A DNA stretch of 64,000 bases from Paenibacillus anaericanus (GCF_003994475.1 NZ_RZNY01000007.1:149991-213990), one strand, 5' to 3'. Shown: positions 27,998-37,259, counted from the stretch's first letter. Notes: generated from the sequence alone by a model not told the origin. Numbers and translations: made by a program.

Positions 27998-28543
27998 TTA
28001 ACTAAATACAATCTCCTTCACTATACCTCCATCAAAATCTTTAACGGCGAAAGCATTCCCTTCTAACACTCCATAAGAAGAAGGGTAGTTAACTTTGGGC
28101 AATGCAATAGATCCTGGATTAAGCACATAAATCTCTTCACGCTTCTCAGCTACAGGAATATGGGTATGTCCTTGAATAAATATATCCCCTGCGGTCAGCG
28201 GAGGCAATTGCTCCATATGGAATCCATGCCCGTGCGTGACAAAGATCCGGCGCCCTTCGTGGAACAGGATAGAATAATCGCCCATCATTGGGAACTCAAG
28301 CAACATCTGATCTACTTCAGCATCACAATTGCCACGGATTGCGATAACACGATCTTTCTGACCATTAAGTAGAATGGCGGTCTTCTGAGGATCATAACCT
28401 TCAGGCAGTGGGTTCCGTGGACCGTGATACAAATAATCCCCAAGCAGGATTACGTAATCGGCCTGTTCTTCTTTTACCTTTTCCAAAGCTCGCTCTAACC
28501 AATATGCAGACCCGTGAATATCTGAGATAAACATGAATTTCAT
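27998..28543 (-). CDS. yfcE: YfcE-type metallophosphodiesterase
   Basis: A 181-residue calcineurin-like phosphodiesterase. All metal ligands are present: SDIHGS, LLGDYLYHGPRN, IRGNCDAEVDQ, THGHGFHME and GHTHIP. The insertion GPRNPLPEGYDPQ is characteristic of YfcE, which hydrolyses model phosphodiesters; its cellular substrate is not known. The ATG overlaps the stop of the preceding gene by one base (TAATG), so they form an operon. Confidence 0.9.
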   Translation of the reverse strand: MKFMFISDIHGSAYWLERALEKVKEEQADYVILLGDYLYHGPRNPLPEGYDPQKTAILLNGQKDRVIAIRGNCDAEVDQMLLEFPMMGDYSILFHEGRRIFVTHGHGFHMEQLPPLTAGDIFIQGHTHIPVAEKREEIYVLNPGSIALPKVNYPSSYGVLEGNAFAVKDFDGGIVKEIVFS

Positions 28544-29316
28544 TATGAATCGACTCCTTTTGATTTATATATTGACTCCGAAGCTAGCCTTTTCTTACGT
28601 TTAGCTGGAAGTACAAAGAATAACGAATACATACCTACGAAAAAAAACAGCGCTACACCTTCCTCAGCCAGTAGATAATAAGGATAGGGTCCCAATAGAT
28701 CCAGTGCAGACGCCGTATCCGGTTTATGATTAAGGAACATGTAATTCGAACCGAGGAGATAATTCACAGTACCAACCACTAATGCCAGAACATTCAGAAA
28801 CAACAGACTCCAACCGATTGATTTCCACGTTGGCCTCTGTTGCTCGATCCATGTCATGTAGAGTGGAGATAGAACAATAGCACCATGGGCGATGAAGTAC
28901 TCGAAGTAACGAAAATGTGGATAACCGTATGCTAAGGCGGGTGTAATTAAAGCTTGGAATGCCCCGGCTATTCCGGCAAAATACAGAATCTGATATAGCT
29001 TGTTACTTCGAGCAAGTAGCATGATGATTGAGAGAATAAGTGTGACACTACATAACTCAAGCGGCAGCGTATATCGAACATCCCATAAATCATTCGCGAA
29101 ATACCATGTGTTAAGACCAATCTCCGTCAGAGCTAGAACAACAACCAGTCCATATCGAATCGCCGATGCGACAATTCGGTTCCTCCTGATCCTATGCCTC
29201 CCTATATACAAACCCAATACGAATAAAATGATTACCCCAATTACGATCCCATGTTGAGCAGAGAACATAATAAATTCCGGCGAATTCCCTTGGGAGAAGA
29301 AGGATAATAACGTCAT
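28543..29316 (-). CDS. YwaF-like TIGR02206 membrane protein
   Basis: A 257-residue integral membrane protein with six to seven hydrophobic segments. The central motif LPLELCSVTLILSIIML and the HFRYFEYFIAHGAIVLSPLYM segment identify the TIGR02206/YwaF family. No function is established. It is translationally coupled to the phosphodiesterase downstream. Confidence 0.85.
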   Translation of the reverse strand: MTLLSFFSQGNSPEFIMFSAQHGIVIGVIILFVLGLYIGRHRIRRNRIVASAIRYGLVVVLALTEIGLNTWYFANDLWDVRYTLPLELCSVTLILSIIMLLARSNKLYQILYFAGIAGAFQALITPALAYGYPHFRYFEYFIAHGAIVLSPLYMTWIEQQRPTWKSIGWSLLFLNVLALVVGTVNYLLGSNYMFLNHKPDTASALDLLGPYPYYLLAEEGVALFFFVGMYSLFFVLPAKRKKRLASESIYKSKGVDS

Positions 29317-29378
29317 AAGCGCTTCCTTTCTATCGGGAGACTTGGACTTTGCTTAGTGACTGAATTTCACAAAAAAAA

Positions 29379-29415
29379 CGTGCTACCGCCGTATCCATAA
29401 ATACAGGGTAACACG
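29379..29415 (-). terminator. Terminator of the EamA transporter gene
   Basis: Stem CGTGTTACC/GGTAGCACG (one G-U pair) with a 19-base loop, followed by eight T on the minus strand. Confidence 0.8.
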
Positions 29416-29492
29416 CTTCTGAATTGTTTAAAAGTATCCGTATACCAACCTGAAATCTAAGCAATAGATCCATTCGATTAAAAACTGGGTCT

Positions 29493-30473
29493 TTATTTCT
29501 GAATGGAAGCTGTACCTGCTCCTTCGTCTTTGCCTTGTCCCTGTCTAGATATAACGAACAACGCTCCCCAGATCAGAATAAAGCCAACAATTTGTGGACG
29601 AGTGATCATCTCTTGAAACACGATCCAGTTAATAAGCACCCCTACCATCGGGAAGCTGAGTTCAGCTAAAGTCGCGACCGAAGCCTTTGTCGTAGTCAGT
29701 CCTTTATAATACACTAACAAACTGAGTAATCCTGGCAACAATGCCTGCCCGAGTAGATTTAGCGAAACGCCCGCAATAGCAGATGTACCTGATGGTATAT
29801 TCCATGCTGCTCCTTCACTCCAAGTGAGAGCGAGCAATATCGGTAAAGCGAGAATAAAACGTAACGATGTCACAGTCTCATATTTCATTTGGCCTACCAT
29901 CATACGTCCCATAACCGTTGATCCACCCCAGAGAGCGGCTGCTCCTAGCGACAACAAGCTACCTACTTGGACAAAGTCCTTCCAATGACCTATAGGTAAA
30001 GTAAAACCGAAGGTTAACAAGTACGTACCACCCAATGCGACCAAGGCCAGTGGGAAGAAATAGCGAGGCAAAGATTCCTTCAGTAACAATCTAGCTAGAA
30101 TAATTGCGAATAATGGCTGTAGCTTTTGTAACAAAAGAACGGCATTGAGATTTCCGTTAGTCAGTCCCATGGTAAAGAGCACCGTCGCTATAGCTGATCC
30201 ACCCCACGAAATGAAGAGCAACGCCCCAACCTGTTTCCATCCCAGACCACGTAATTCACTACGGTTCTTCCACATTAACGGAAACATCACTAAGGCAATA
30301 ATGACATGTTCGAGTAGTACAATTTGCGCCGAGGTGAGCGTATCGAGCAGAAGGATCCTAAATAGAGGATCAACTCCCCATAGTGCTGCTCCTAATACGA
30401 CTAACCAAAATCCACCTCTTGCTGAATCTCTTTTCATCAATGCTGGTTTAACATTTGCGCTTACGTTCTCCAT
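29493..30473 (-). CDS. EamA/DMT-family transporter, probably for riboflavin
   Basis: A 326-residue membrane protein with ten hydrophobic segments in two EamA repeats (about 20-150 and 165-310). It has GAALWGVDPLFRILLLD at the start of repeat 1 and GAALWGGSTVMGRMM at the start of repeat 2. ATG 30473 follows GAAGGGG; 19 upstream codons lie within the leader. Its mRNA begins with an FMN riboswitch, which in all known cases controls riboflavin synthesis or uptake. That makes riboflavin uptake the best guess, as for RibN of the same superfamily. Confidence 0.85.
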   Translation of the reverse strand: MENVSANVKPALMKRDSARGGFWLVVLGAALWGVDPLFRILLLDTLTSAQIVLLEHVIIALVMFPLMWKNRSELRGLGWKQVGALLFISWGGSAIATVLFTMGLTNGNLNAVLLLQKLQPLFAIILARLLLKESLPRYFFPLALVALGGTYLLTFGFTLPIGHWKDFVQVGSLLSLGAAALWGGSTVMGRMMVGQMKYETVTSLRFILALPILLALTWSEGAAWNIPSGTSAIAGVSLNLLGQALLPGLLSLLVYYKGLTTTKASVATLAELSFPMVGVLINWIVFQEMITRPQIVGFILIWGALFVISRQGQGKDEGAGTASIQK

Positions 30474-30512
30474 TTGTCTGTCCCCTTCTTGAATATGGGG
30501 TCTACAGCAGAA

Positions 30513-30552
30513 AGCCCCTGTTATCGACAAATCATCGACAGTAACAGGGGCT
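30513..30552 (-). terminator. Riboswitch expression-platform terminator
   Basis: Perfect 11-bp stem AGCCCCTGTTA/TAACAGGGGCT followed by TTCT on the minus strand, between the FMN aptamer and the transporter start. It likely forms when FMN is bound. The T-tract is short. Confidence 0.7.
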
Positions 30553-30602
30553 GATCAAATAAGCTTGCACAGGAAATAAAGCTGCGGCATGCTATATCTT
30601 TG

Positions 30603-30750
30603 ATCTTCTCCCATCCGGACTTTACCGTCGGCCTTGGAATTACACCAAGTCAGTCGTCATCGTTATCCAATGACGAGTCGCGGGCTATAGTTCATTCACT
30701 AGGAACAAACCTCACCGCCGGTCAGGAATTTCACCTTACCCCGAAGATCC
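30603..30750 (-). promoter_or_regulatory. FMN riboswitch (RFN element)
   Basis: Minus-strand RNA with all conserved RFN blocks: ATCTTCGGGG at the 5' end, GGTGAAATTCCTGACCGGCGGT, AGCCCGCGA, TTGGTGTAATTCCAAGGCCGACGGT split by variable loops, and the closing AGTCCGGATGGGAGAAGAT. The two ends pair to form the basal P1 helix. It sits 130 bases upstream of the EamA transporter and should repress it when FMN is plentiful. Confidence 0.96.
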
Positions 30751-30961
30751 ATATTCAATTGAATTGTAGTTGTATTTAATGATATGAACTGTATTCATTG
30801 TACTGCGACAAATATCCACTCTCTGTTAAGTAAGTCACATTGAATTGAAAAATGCTTTAGTTTCATGAAATACATATTCACTTACATTAATATAGCATCA
30901 TTTTACCCATTTGTAATCCACCAATCTGTGGAGAGCGAAAAAAATCTACAGAAAACTTCAA

Positions 30962-31804
30962 TTATTTAAACGCAGGTACGGCAATCTCGTCGTAATTTTC
31001 CTCTAAAAACTTTTTCACTTCTGGACCAGACATCACTTTAGCAAGCTTCTGAATGATCTCAGAATCCTGATTATCTGCACGAGCCACTAGCGTAATCACG
31101 AACTCCGAATCATCGGTTTCTGTAAGTAGTGCATCTTTCTTAGGCGTCAATCCAAGTGGGCTGGCATAAGCTGGTGTCATGAGAACCAAATCAGCATCAT
31201 CCAGCATACGAGCAAGCATCAGTAGGTCGACCTCTTCGAATTTAAATTTTTTCTTATTTTCGATAATGTCGCCTTGTGTAGCTTGAATGCCAACGCCTTC
31301 CTTCAGCTTAATTATTCCGGCTTTATCGAGCATGACGAGCGAACGGCCGATATTGGTAGGATCATTCGCAATCGCGATGGTCGCCCCGTCAGGTAACTCT
31401 TCCATTGATTTGTAACGTTTAGAATAAGCACCATAGATCGCATTATAAATCGGCTGAATCGGAACGAGTTCTGTATTCTTATTCTCATTGTATTGATTCA
31501 TATAAGGGACATGCTGGAAGAAGTTCGCATCCACTTCTTTATTAGCAAGCGCATCGTTCGGCTGAACGTTATCTGATAGAACAACAACTTCAAGGTTAAT
31601 CCCTTCTTCCTTAAGCAGTGGCTTCACCACATCTAGAATTTCCGTCATGGGTGGAATCAAGGTCGCAACTTTCAGGGTTGTTTCTGTTTGTGCAGGTGTA
31701 TTGTTCTTGTCCTGCTCCGGTTGATTCTCTTTCGCTTGATTGTTACCACAACCAGCTATAACAACCATTAGTAGCACTAGCATCGACATCATTTTTTTGT
31801 TCAT
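30962..31804 (-). CDS. metQ: Methionine ABC transporter binding lipoprotein MetQ
   Basis: A 280-residue lipoprotein with lipobox VIAGC (Cys19). The mature NlpA-family domain has KVATLIPPMTEILDVVKPLL, VDANFFQHVPYMNQYN, and the IAIANDPTNIGRSLVML segment typical of MetQ-like D/L-methionine binding proteins. Third gene of the metNIQ set, with a 97-base gap after metI. Substrate inferred from family and operon. Confidence 0.9.
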   Translation of the reverse strand: MNKKMMSMLVLLMVVIAGCGNNQAKENQPEQDKNNTPAQTETTLKVATLIPPMTEILDVVKPLLKEEGINLEVVVLSDNVQPNDALANKEVDANFFQHVPYMNQYNENKNTELVPIQPIYNAIYGAYSKRYKSMEELPDGATIAIANDPTNIGRSLVMLDKAGIIKLKEGVGIQATQGDIIENKKKFKFEEVDLLMLARMLDDADLVLMTPAYASPLGLTPKKDALLTETDDSEFVITLVARADNQDSEIIQKLAKVMSGPEVKKFLEENYDEIAVPAFK

Positions 31805-31901
31805 GATTAAATTTACCCCCTATGTGTATTAAATACCATTTTCTGTCGGTAGGTGACTGCTCCTTGGACAAACGATCCATTCGGTCGCTGCTACCTAACG
31901 C

Positions 31902-32582
31902 TTACCTTCTATCCAACTTTCTAGCAATAAAACCTCCAATGAATTGGATGCTTTGGACCAAAATGATCATCAAGATGATCATAGCTGCCATGAGTTCCGT
32001 CTCAAAGCGTTGGTACCCGTAGCGGATCGCAAAGTCGCCAACTCCCCCGCCCCCCACTACTCCCACTACAGTCGAGTAAGAAATAAAACTAATCGTGGAG
32101 GTTGTAAGGCCTAGTACTAAGCCAGAGCGTGACTCTACGTATAAAAACTTTATGATTATTTCCAGTTTGGATGCCCCCATGGATTGCGCCGCCTCGATAA
32201 CTCCACGCGGAACCTCTAACAACGATTGCTCCACTAACCTGGAATAAACAGCAATCGCTACTATTGCCAAGGGAACGGAAGCCGCAAGTGTTCCAATCGC
32301 CGTTCCAATTAGAAGACGAGTTAGCGGAATCATAAAGACAACAAGTAATAAAAATGGAAATGAGCGAATGATATTAACTAGGTTATTCAGCACAAGAGAT
32401 ACAGAACGGTTCTCGTAAAGTTGTCCCTTCCGGCACAGATACAGCAAAGTACCTATAGGAAGCCCGAGCAGGATTGCCGCACCAATGGAAATCCCCACCA
32501 TCACGAATGTTTCTCCGATCGCCTCGACAATCTCGGATCGATATTTGACCACTTGATCCAGCATGACAGACAAGTCAAACAC
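31902..32582 (-). CDS. metI: Methionine ABC transporter permease MetI
   Basis: A 226-residue permease with five membrane segments. The EAA loop GVIEAAQSMGASKLEIIIKFLYVE and the GVVGGGGVGDFAIRYGYQRF region are diagnostic for MetI. It starts at GTG 32582, overlapping the metN stop by one base (TAGTG), so it depends on metN translation. Confidence 0.93.
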   Translation of the reverse strand: MFDLSVMLDQVVKYRSEIVEAIGETFVMVGISIGAAILLGLPIGTLLYLCRKGQLYENRSVSLVLNNLVNIIRSFPFLLLVVFMIPLTRLLIGTAIGTLAASVPLAIVAIAVYSRLVEQSLLEVPRGVIEAAQSMGASKLEIIIKFLYVESRSGLVLGLTTSTISFISYSTVVGVVGGGGVGDFAIRYGYQRFETELMAAMIILMIILVQSIQFIGGFIARKLDRR

Positions 32583-33337
32583 TATGCATCCCCCGCTTCA
32601 CCTAACAGTTGTTCCCGAAATGATGGCGGAAGAGGAAGCGCCGAATCCCTGCTACGCCCTTGCAAAGCAAAGGTATCGGTGATTGAACCATTCTCCATGA
32701 CGGACACGGTGTGGCAGATCCTTTTGACCACATCCATCTCATGTGTGACAATGGCTATCGTAACGCCCAATGTCTCATTAATATGTCTCAGCACTTCCAA
32801 TATTTCCACCGTGGTCTTGGGGTCAAGTGAAGACGTGGGTTCGTCGCATAGGAGCACTCGGGGATGATTAGCGAGTGCTCTAGCAATCGCCACCCTTTGC
32901 TTCTGCCCTCCACTTAACTGAGCAGGATACTGATCCGCCTTATCTAACAAACCAACAAATCGTAAGCACTCGGCAACACGCAGTGCCCGCTCTTTCTTGG
33001 GAATGCCCGCTAGCTCAAGTGGAGTGGCAACATTCCCACTCACTGTCCGATTATGTAGTAGATTAAATTGCTGAAAAATCATACCGATCGATCTGCGCGC
33101 CTCACGAAGCTGTATCTCTGACATTTGAGTCAAGTCAGCCCCATTAACCATAACCTTGCCTTCGTCTGGAGGTTCCAGAACGTTCATCATTCGTAGAAGT
33201 GTGGATTTGCCTGCACCACTTTCACCAATGATCCCGTGAATCTCTCTTTCTGCAATGTCGAGAGTGACAGATTTAACGGCTTCAAAGTCCCCCTCCCGCA
33301 GAGCATACCTTTTGCTTACCTGTTGCAGCGAAATGAT
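32582..33337 (-). CDS. metN: Methionine ABC transporter ATPase MetN with ATC start and no NIL domain
   Basis: A 251-residue ATPase. Walker A GESGAGKST, signature [15 protein letters not shown], Walker B VLLCDEPTSSLDP and His switch VTHEMDVV are present. An ATG only exists at 33190, after Walker A, which would make a dead protein. The frame is open upstream to a TAA with no ATG, GTG or TTG; ATC 33337 lies 8 bases after AAGGGGG and gives the expected start ISLQQVSKRY. The usual C-terminal NIL domain (about 90 residues, methionine sensing) is missing. First gene of metNIQ. Confidence 0.87.
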   Translation of the reverse strand: MISLQQVSKRYALREGDFEAVKSVTLDIAEREIHGIIGESGAGKSTLLRMMNVLEPPDEGKVMVNGADLTQMSEIQLREARRSIGMIFQQFNLLHNRTVSGNVATPLELAGIPKKERALRVAECLRFVGLLDKADQYPAQLSGGQKQRVAIARALANHPRVLLCDEPTSSLDPKTTVEILEVLRHINETLGVTIAIVTHEMDVVKRICHTVSVMENGSITDTFALQGRSRDSALPLPPSFREQLLGEAGDA

Positions 33338-33677
33338 AAGGAATTCCCCCTTATTTTCGACTTGAAAAACTGTACTAATTATTTGCGTTAGCTGTTTATA
33401 TGGATAATTGGCTTAATTATAGACTATATGCATTGCTGTGTCACTAATAATATTACACTATTTAATTCCGGATCAATAGTACAATCAGTTCAAGAAAATA
33501 TATATACCGTAGATTAATGACCGCCACGCGGACGGATTATCCTTACGCTCGCTGTTGCTTCCAAATTTGTTTGAATATATCGCAGCACTGATTGCTGTTT
33601 AGAGCCTGATGCAACATTCCTATAATATCCACGTCAGAATGAATATAACTATCCATCCAACTAGAAGAGGTGATTTC
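33338..33677. other. Divergent intergenic region metN / SLH gene
   Basis: About 340 bases without a supported gene. It should contain both promoters. A GC-richer stretch at 33520-33600 (CCGCCACGCGGACGG) differs from its AT-rich surroundings and has a short open frame without a start. No S-box or T-box structure was seen before metN. Confidence 0.45.
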
Positions 33678-34352
33678 ATGTCATTCCAACGCAAGCTATT
33701 AACCGCAACTATTTCCTCCGTTGCCGTACTGTCCCTGTCATTTGCAGGATCAAGCTTCGCTGCCACGAATTCTTTTGCTGATATAAGCAGTACTGCAGCC
33801 AAAGACAGCATTATATTGTTGCAAGAAAAGGGAATCCTACATGGGACAAGTAGCGATAAATTTTCACCGGAAGCTACATTGACTGGTGCTCAAAGCGTGC
33901 AGCTCATAGTCAATGCCCTTGACCTAAACTTGAATGCCATCTCATTTGTTAAAATGCCTGAGGTCACCGATTTTTTTACAATAGCTAAGAACGATGCTTG
34001 GTATGCCCAAGCCTTGATCATTGCATCCGTTCATGGATTCGATTTGCCTGCTGACTTCGATCCAGTTCATAAAATGACCCGTGAGGAGTTCACACACCAA
34101 TTAATTTTGGCAATGGAACATCAGGGTCAACTGCCTAAGATTAAGATAGTTCCTATTGCTTTCGGAGATGACACCGAACTAGAAGTCGCTTATCAAGGAA
34201 CTGTTCAACGTTCACTTGTACTTGGCATTACCAAGCTTGATGCAGACGGTAAATTCCACCCTAAAGCTGAAATTTCTCGTGCAGATGCCGCCATACTTAT
34301 TAATCAGGCACTAGAATACCTGGCAGCTCATCCGACTCCGTCAACAGAATAG
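33678..34352 (+). CDS. Secreted SLH-domain protein
   Basis: A 224-residue exported protein. The signal peptide (SSVAVLSLSFAGSSFAA) is followed by S-layer-homology-like repeats: SFADISSTAAKDSIILLQEKGILHG, the central ITDFFTIAKNDAWYAQALIIASVHGF region, and LVLGITKLDADGKFHPKAEISRADAAILINQAL. SLH domains bind pyruvylated secondary cell-wall polymers. There is no other domain, so it may be a simple wall-associated protein. ATG 33678 follows AGAGGTG. Confidence 0.85.
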   Translation: MSFQRKLLTATISSVAVLSLSFAGSSFAATNSFADISSTAAKDSIILLQEKGILHGTSSDKFSPEATLTGAQSVQLIVNALDLNLNAISFVKMPEVTDFFTIAKNDAWYAQALIIASVHGFDLPADFDPVHKMTREEFTHQLILAMEHQGQLPKIKIVPIAFGDDTELEVAYQGTVQRSLVLGITKLDADGKFHPKAEISRADAAILINQALEYLAAHPTPSTE

Positions 34353-34368
34353 GTTGTACCTATAGAAA

Positions 34369-34403
34369 GGGATACAGACATTCATATGAATGTACTGTAT
34401 CCC
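34369..34403 (+). terminator. Terminator of the SLH gene
   Basis: Perfect 9-bp GGGATACAG/CTGTATCCC stem extended by a self-complementary ACATTCATATGAATGT loop region, followed by TATTTTTTAT. Confidence 0.9.
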
Positions 34404-34414
34404 TATTTTTTATA

Positions 34415-36943
34415 TTATATAAATAGATTATGCCCGGATTGATCGGCTTGGCCTAGATAATAGCCAACTCCACCAATTTTGACGCCGTCGATCAGTTCTT
34501 CCTTTACAATTCCCATGACATCCATGGACATCTGACAGGCAACCATCTCAACGCCTTGGTCTACCGCAGATTGAATGAGTTCTTCAAGTGAAGCAATGTT
34601 ACGGGACTGCATCACCTTACGAATCATGATGGAACCGGCTCCCAACATATTCATATTGGACAGGCCCAATTTGCGACTTCCCCGTGGCATCATAGCTCCA
34701 AACATGCGGCCGATGAAGCTTTTAGGGACGTTTACTTTGTCAGGTCTGCGCAAGACATTAAGTCCCCAGAAGGTGAAGAACATCGTAACTTTTTTACCAC
34801 TAGCTGCAGCCCCGTTTGCAATAATAAATGAGGCAATCGCCTTATCCAACTCGCCGCTAAAAACAACCATTGTACTTCCTTCACGTGAAGTCGAACTTTG
34901 TACAGTTGCTGTTGTTGTATTCTCCGCTGGAACATTGGCTGCTTTTTTTCGCAAATAAGCCTCGATCATACCCTCTGGCTTTCTCTCGATTTGCAGTACT
35001 TCAGCACCAGACATTCTCGCCCAGGCCTTAATATCCTCATAGAATCCAGGGTCCGAGGCTGTGACTTTTAGAACGTTTCCATCCTGCATTTGGTCCATCT
35101 GCTTCTTGACTCTAATTAAGGGTCCAGGACAACTGAGTCCGCAAGCATCAAGCGTAACATTAACATTTGCTTCGAATGTCTCCACCTCTAGTGCTGTTGC
35201 AACTTCCTCTTTCGCTGTTTTATCAGGTGATATACTCGGCTGAGCATTAGCAGCAGACCCAGCAGATCCGGTTCCTGTTTCTCCCGTAATGCTCGCCGGT
35301 TGATATTGGCTCATTAAATAGGTACTGTAACCTCCGGTCAAATTTCTTACCTTAAACCCATGTTGGCTTAGAATCCGCGAGGCTGTATAACCACGGAGAC
35401 CTACTTGGCAATATACCCAGATTTCCTTATTCTTATCGAGTTCACCCAGACGGCTCCGCAACTCATCAACTGGAATTAACAGCGAGTCAGGAATATGACC
35501 GTTTGCATGCTCTATTGCCGACCGCACATCAACTAGCACCGTATTTGAAGTATCGCGTGACTCCAGATCTTTTGGCAAATAGACCGCAGTCCTACCACTC
35601 ACTACGTTCTCAGCCGTATACCCTGCCATATTAACGGGGTCCTTAGCGGAAGAGTATGGCGGAGCATAAGCCAGTTCCAGTTCAGTAAGATCACTCACAT
35701 TACCTTTAAAATGGATAACTGTTGCAATATCATCAATTCGCTTATCCACTCCAATATAACCAACTGCTTGAGCGCCGAGTATCGTTCCACTCTCATTAAA
35801 CAATAGCTTGATGGTCATAGGCATGGCACCTGGATAATAAGAAGCATGTGAATTGGGATGAACATAAGTGACATGATAAGGAACACCTAGCCGAGTTAAA
35901 GTCTTTTCGTTGTTACCTGTTGTAGCTCCTGTAAGCCCAAATACCTTGATGATCGAGGTGCCTTGAGTTCCGCGATACGTGGTAGGTAATCCTGCGACGT
36001 TATCTGCAGCAATCCGCCCCTGTTTATTAGCTGGACCAGCCAGTGGAACTGCGGTTTTGAACCCACTCACGTAATCAGTTACCTCAATAGCATCTCCCAC
36101 TGCATACACATGTTCAAGATTGGTTTCCATTCGTTCATTAACGACAATATGCCCTCTAGGCCCAAGTTCCAGTCCACTTCCTGACAGGAATCCAGTATCC
36201 GGAGCAACCCCGATCGCCAGCACCACGATATCAGCTATAAGCGCTGTACCACTAGCCAGATTTACTAAGGTCTGTGTCCCTTGCTCAGCAAAAGATGCAA
36301 CACCGTCATTTAAAATAAGGTTAACTCCATGCTGTTCCAGTTCCTTTGACAACTTACCTGACATTTCATAATCAAAAGGTGCTAGTAATTGTGGACCCCC
36401 TTCGACCAATGTCACCTCTAGACCCAATTCCCGCAAATTCTCGGCCATCTCGACCCCAATGAATCCCCCGCCGATTACAACGGCTGTACGGCATGATTGT
36501 TCCGTAACCAGCTTCTTAATTCGATCCGTATCCGGAATATTGCGCAGTGTATGAATCCCTGACCCGTTTATGCCTGGTAACGGCGGCTTAATCGGACGAG
36601 CACCAGGTGAGAGAATTACCGCATCGTAGGTTTCATCATATTCGCCACGTTCTTTACTTCTAACACGGACGGTCTTTGAGTTTGGATCAAGCGAGATCAC
36701 TTCACTTTCAATCCGTACGTCAATGTTGAATCGTTTGTACATGGCTTCTGGAGTCTGAATCAACAGTTTGCTGCGTTCTTTAATCGAGTCTCCTATATAA
36801 TATGGTAAGCCACAATTAGCAAATGAAATATGATGATCCCGCTCGAACATGACGATATGTGCATCCTCATCCAAACGGCGTAACCTTGCAGCTGCCGAAG
36901 CTCCTCCAGCAACTCCGCCGACAATTAATACTTTTTTACTCAT
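34415..36943 (-). CDS. CoA-disulfide reductase-like / rhodanese / TusA / DsrE four-domain fusion
   Basis: An 842-residue sulfur-handling enzyme. Residues 1-450 are an FAD/NAD(P) oxidoreductase (VGGVAGGASAAARLRR; active Cys in ISFANCGLPYYIG). A rhodanese follows (about 460-550, Cys in VYCQVGLRGYTASRIL). Next is a TusA domain (about 600-670, CGLSCPGP) and last a DsrE/DsrF-like domain (about 690-842, FFTFWGLNVLRRP and ACQMSMDVMGI). All four key Cys motifs are intact, so it could pass persulfide sulfur between domains and reduce CoA-disulfides or persulfides. It follows an ArsR gene by one base. Family members of this build are known in Bacillales; the physiological substrate is not. Confidence 0.9.
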   Translation of the reverse strand: MSKKVLIVGGVAGGASAAARLRRLDEDAHIVMFERDHHISFANCGLPYYIGDSIKERSKLLIQTPEAMYKRFNIDVRIESEVISLDPNSKTVRVRSKERGEYDETYDAVILSPGARPIKPPLPGINGSGIHTLRNIPDTDRIKKLVTEQSCRTAVVIGGGFIGVEMAENLRELGLEVTLVEGGPQLLAPFDYEMSGKLSKELEQHGVNLILNDGVASFAEQGTQTLVNLASGTALIADIVVLAIGVAPDTGFLSGSGLELGPRGHIVVNERMETNLEHVYAVGDAIEVTDYVSGFKTAVPLAGPANKQGRIAADNVAGLPTTYRGTQGTSIIKVFGLTGATTGNNEKTLTRLGVPYHVTYVHPNSHASYYPGAMPMTIKLLFNESGTILGAQAVGYIGVDKRIDDIATVIHFKGNVSDLTELELAYAPPYSSAKDPVNMAGYTAENVVSGRTAVYLPKDLESRDTSNTVLVDVRSAIEHANGHIPDSLLIPVDELRSRLGELDKNKEIWVYCQVGLRGYTASRILSQHGFKVRNLTGGYSTYLMSQYQPASITGETGTGSAGSAANAQPSISPDKTAKEEVATALEVETFEANVNVTLDACGLSCPGPLIRVKKQMDQMQDGNVLKVTASDPGFYEDIKAWARMSGAEVLQIERKPEGMIEAYLRKKAANVPAENTTTATVQSSTSREGSTMVVFSGELDKAIASFIIANGAAASGKKVTMFFTFWGLNVLRRPDKVNVPKSFIGRMFGAMMPRGSRKLGLSNMNMLGAGSIMIRKVMQSRNIASLEELIQSAVDQGVEMVACQMSMDVMGIVKEELIDGVKIGGVGYYLGQADQSGHNLFI

Positions 36944-37231
36944 TTATAGTTCCTCCCCAAAAATAGCCTCAATTAGTTTAATCACGGTGTCATTCTTGAT
37001 CATATAGTTGATCTCCAAACCACTGCGCTCAGCCACAACAATCCCTGCATTCCGTAACTTCTGCAGATGCTGCGATACGGTAGATTGCGGAATATCGAGA
37101 CATTCCTGCATATGGGATACATTACAGCGTCCCTTCTCCAGCAAGCCTTTGACGATGCATAAACGCACCGGATGAGCTAAAGCTTTGAGCAGTTCAGAGG
37201 CTTCATCATAAGCTTTGAAATTATTGTCCAA
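36944..37231 (-). CDS. ArsR-family repressor
   Basis: A winged-helix regulator of about 95 residues: LLKALAHPVRLCIVKGLLEKGRCNVSHMQE, recognition helix DIPQSTVSQHLQKLRNAGIV. Three Cys (LCIV, RCNV, ECLD) could sense persulfide or thiol stress, fitting the sulfur-transfer enzyme encoded directly downstream. TTG 37231 is preferred (AGGAG 10 bases upstream); ATG 37249 has no clear ribosome site. Likely autoregulated by binding the repeats in its promoter. Confidence 0.82.
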   Translation of the reverse strand: MDNNFKAYDEASELLKALAHPVRLCIVKGLLEKGRCNVSHMQECLDIPQSTVSQHLQKLRNAGIVVAERSGLEINYMIKNDTVIKLIEAIFGEEL

Positions 37232-37259
37232 GTGATGCCATCTCCTCATACCTTATATT

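Noticed and set aside
33190..33190. ATG at 33190 as start of metN
   Set aside because: It lies after Walker A, so the product would have no ATP-binding P-loop.
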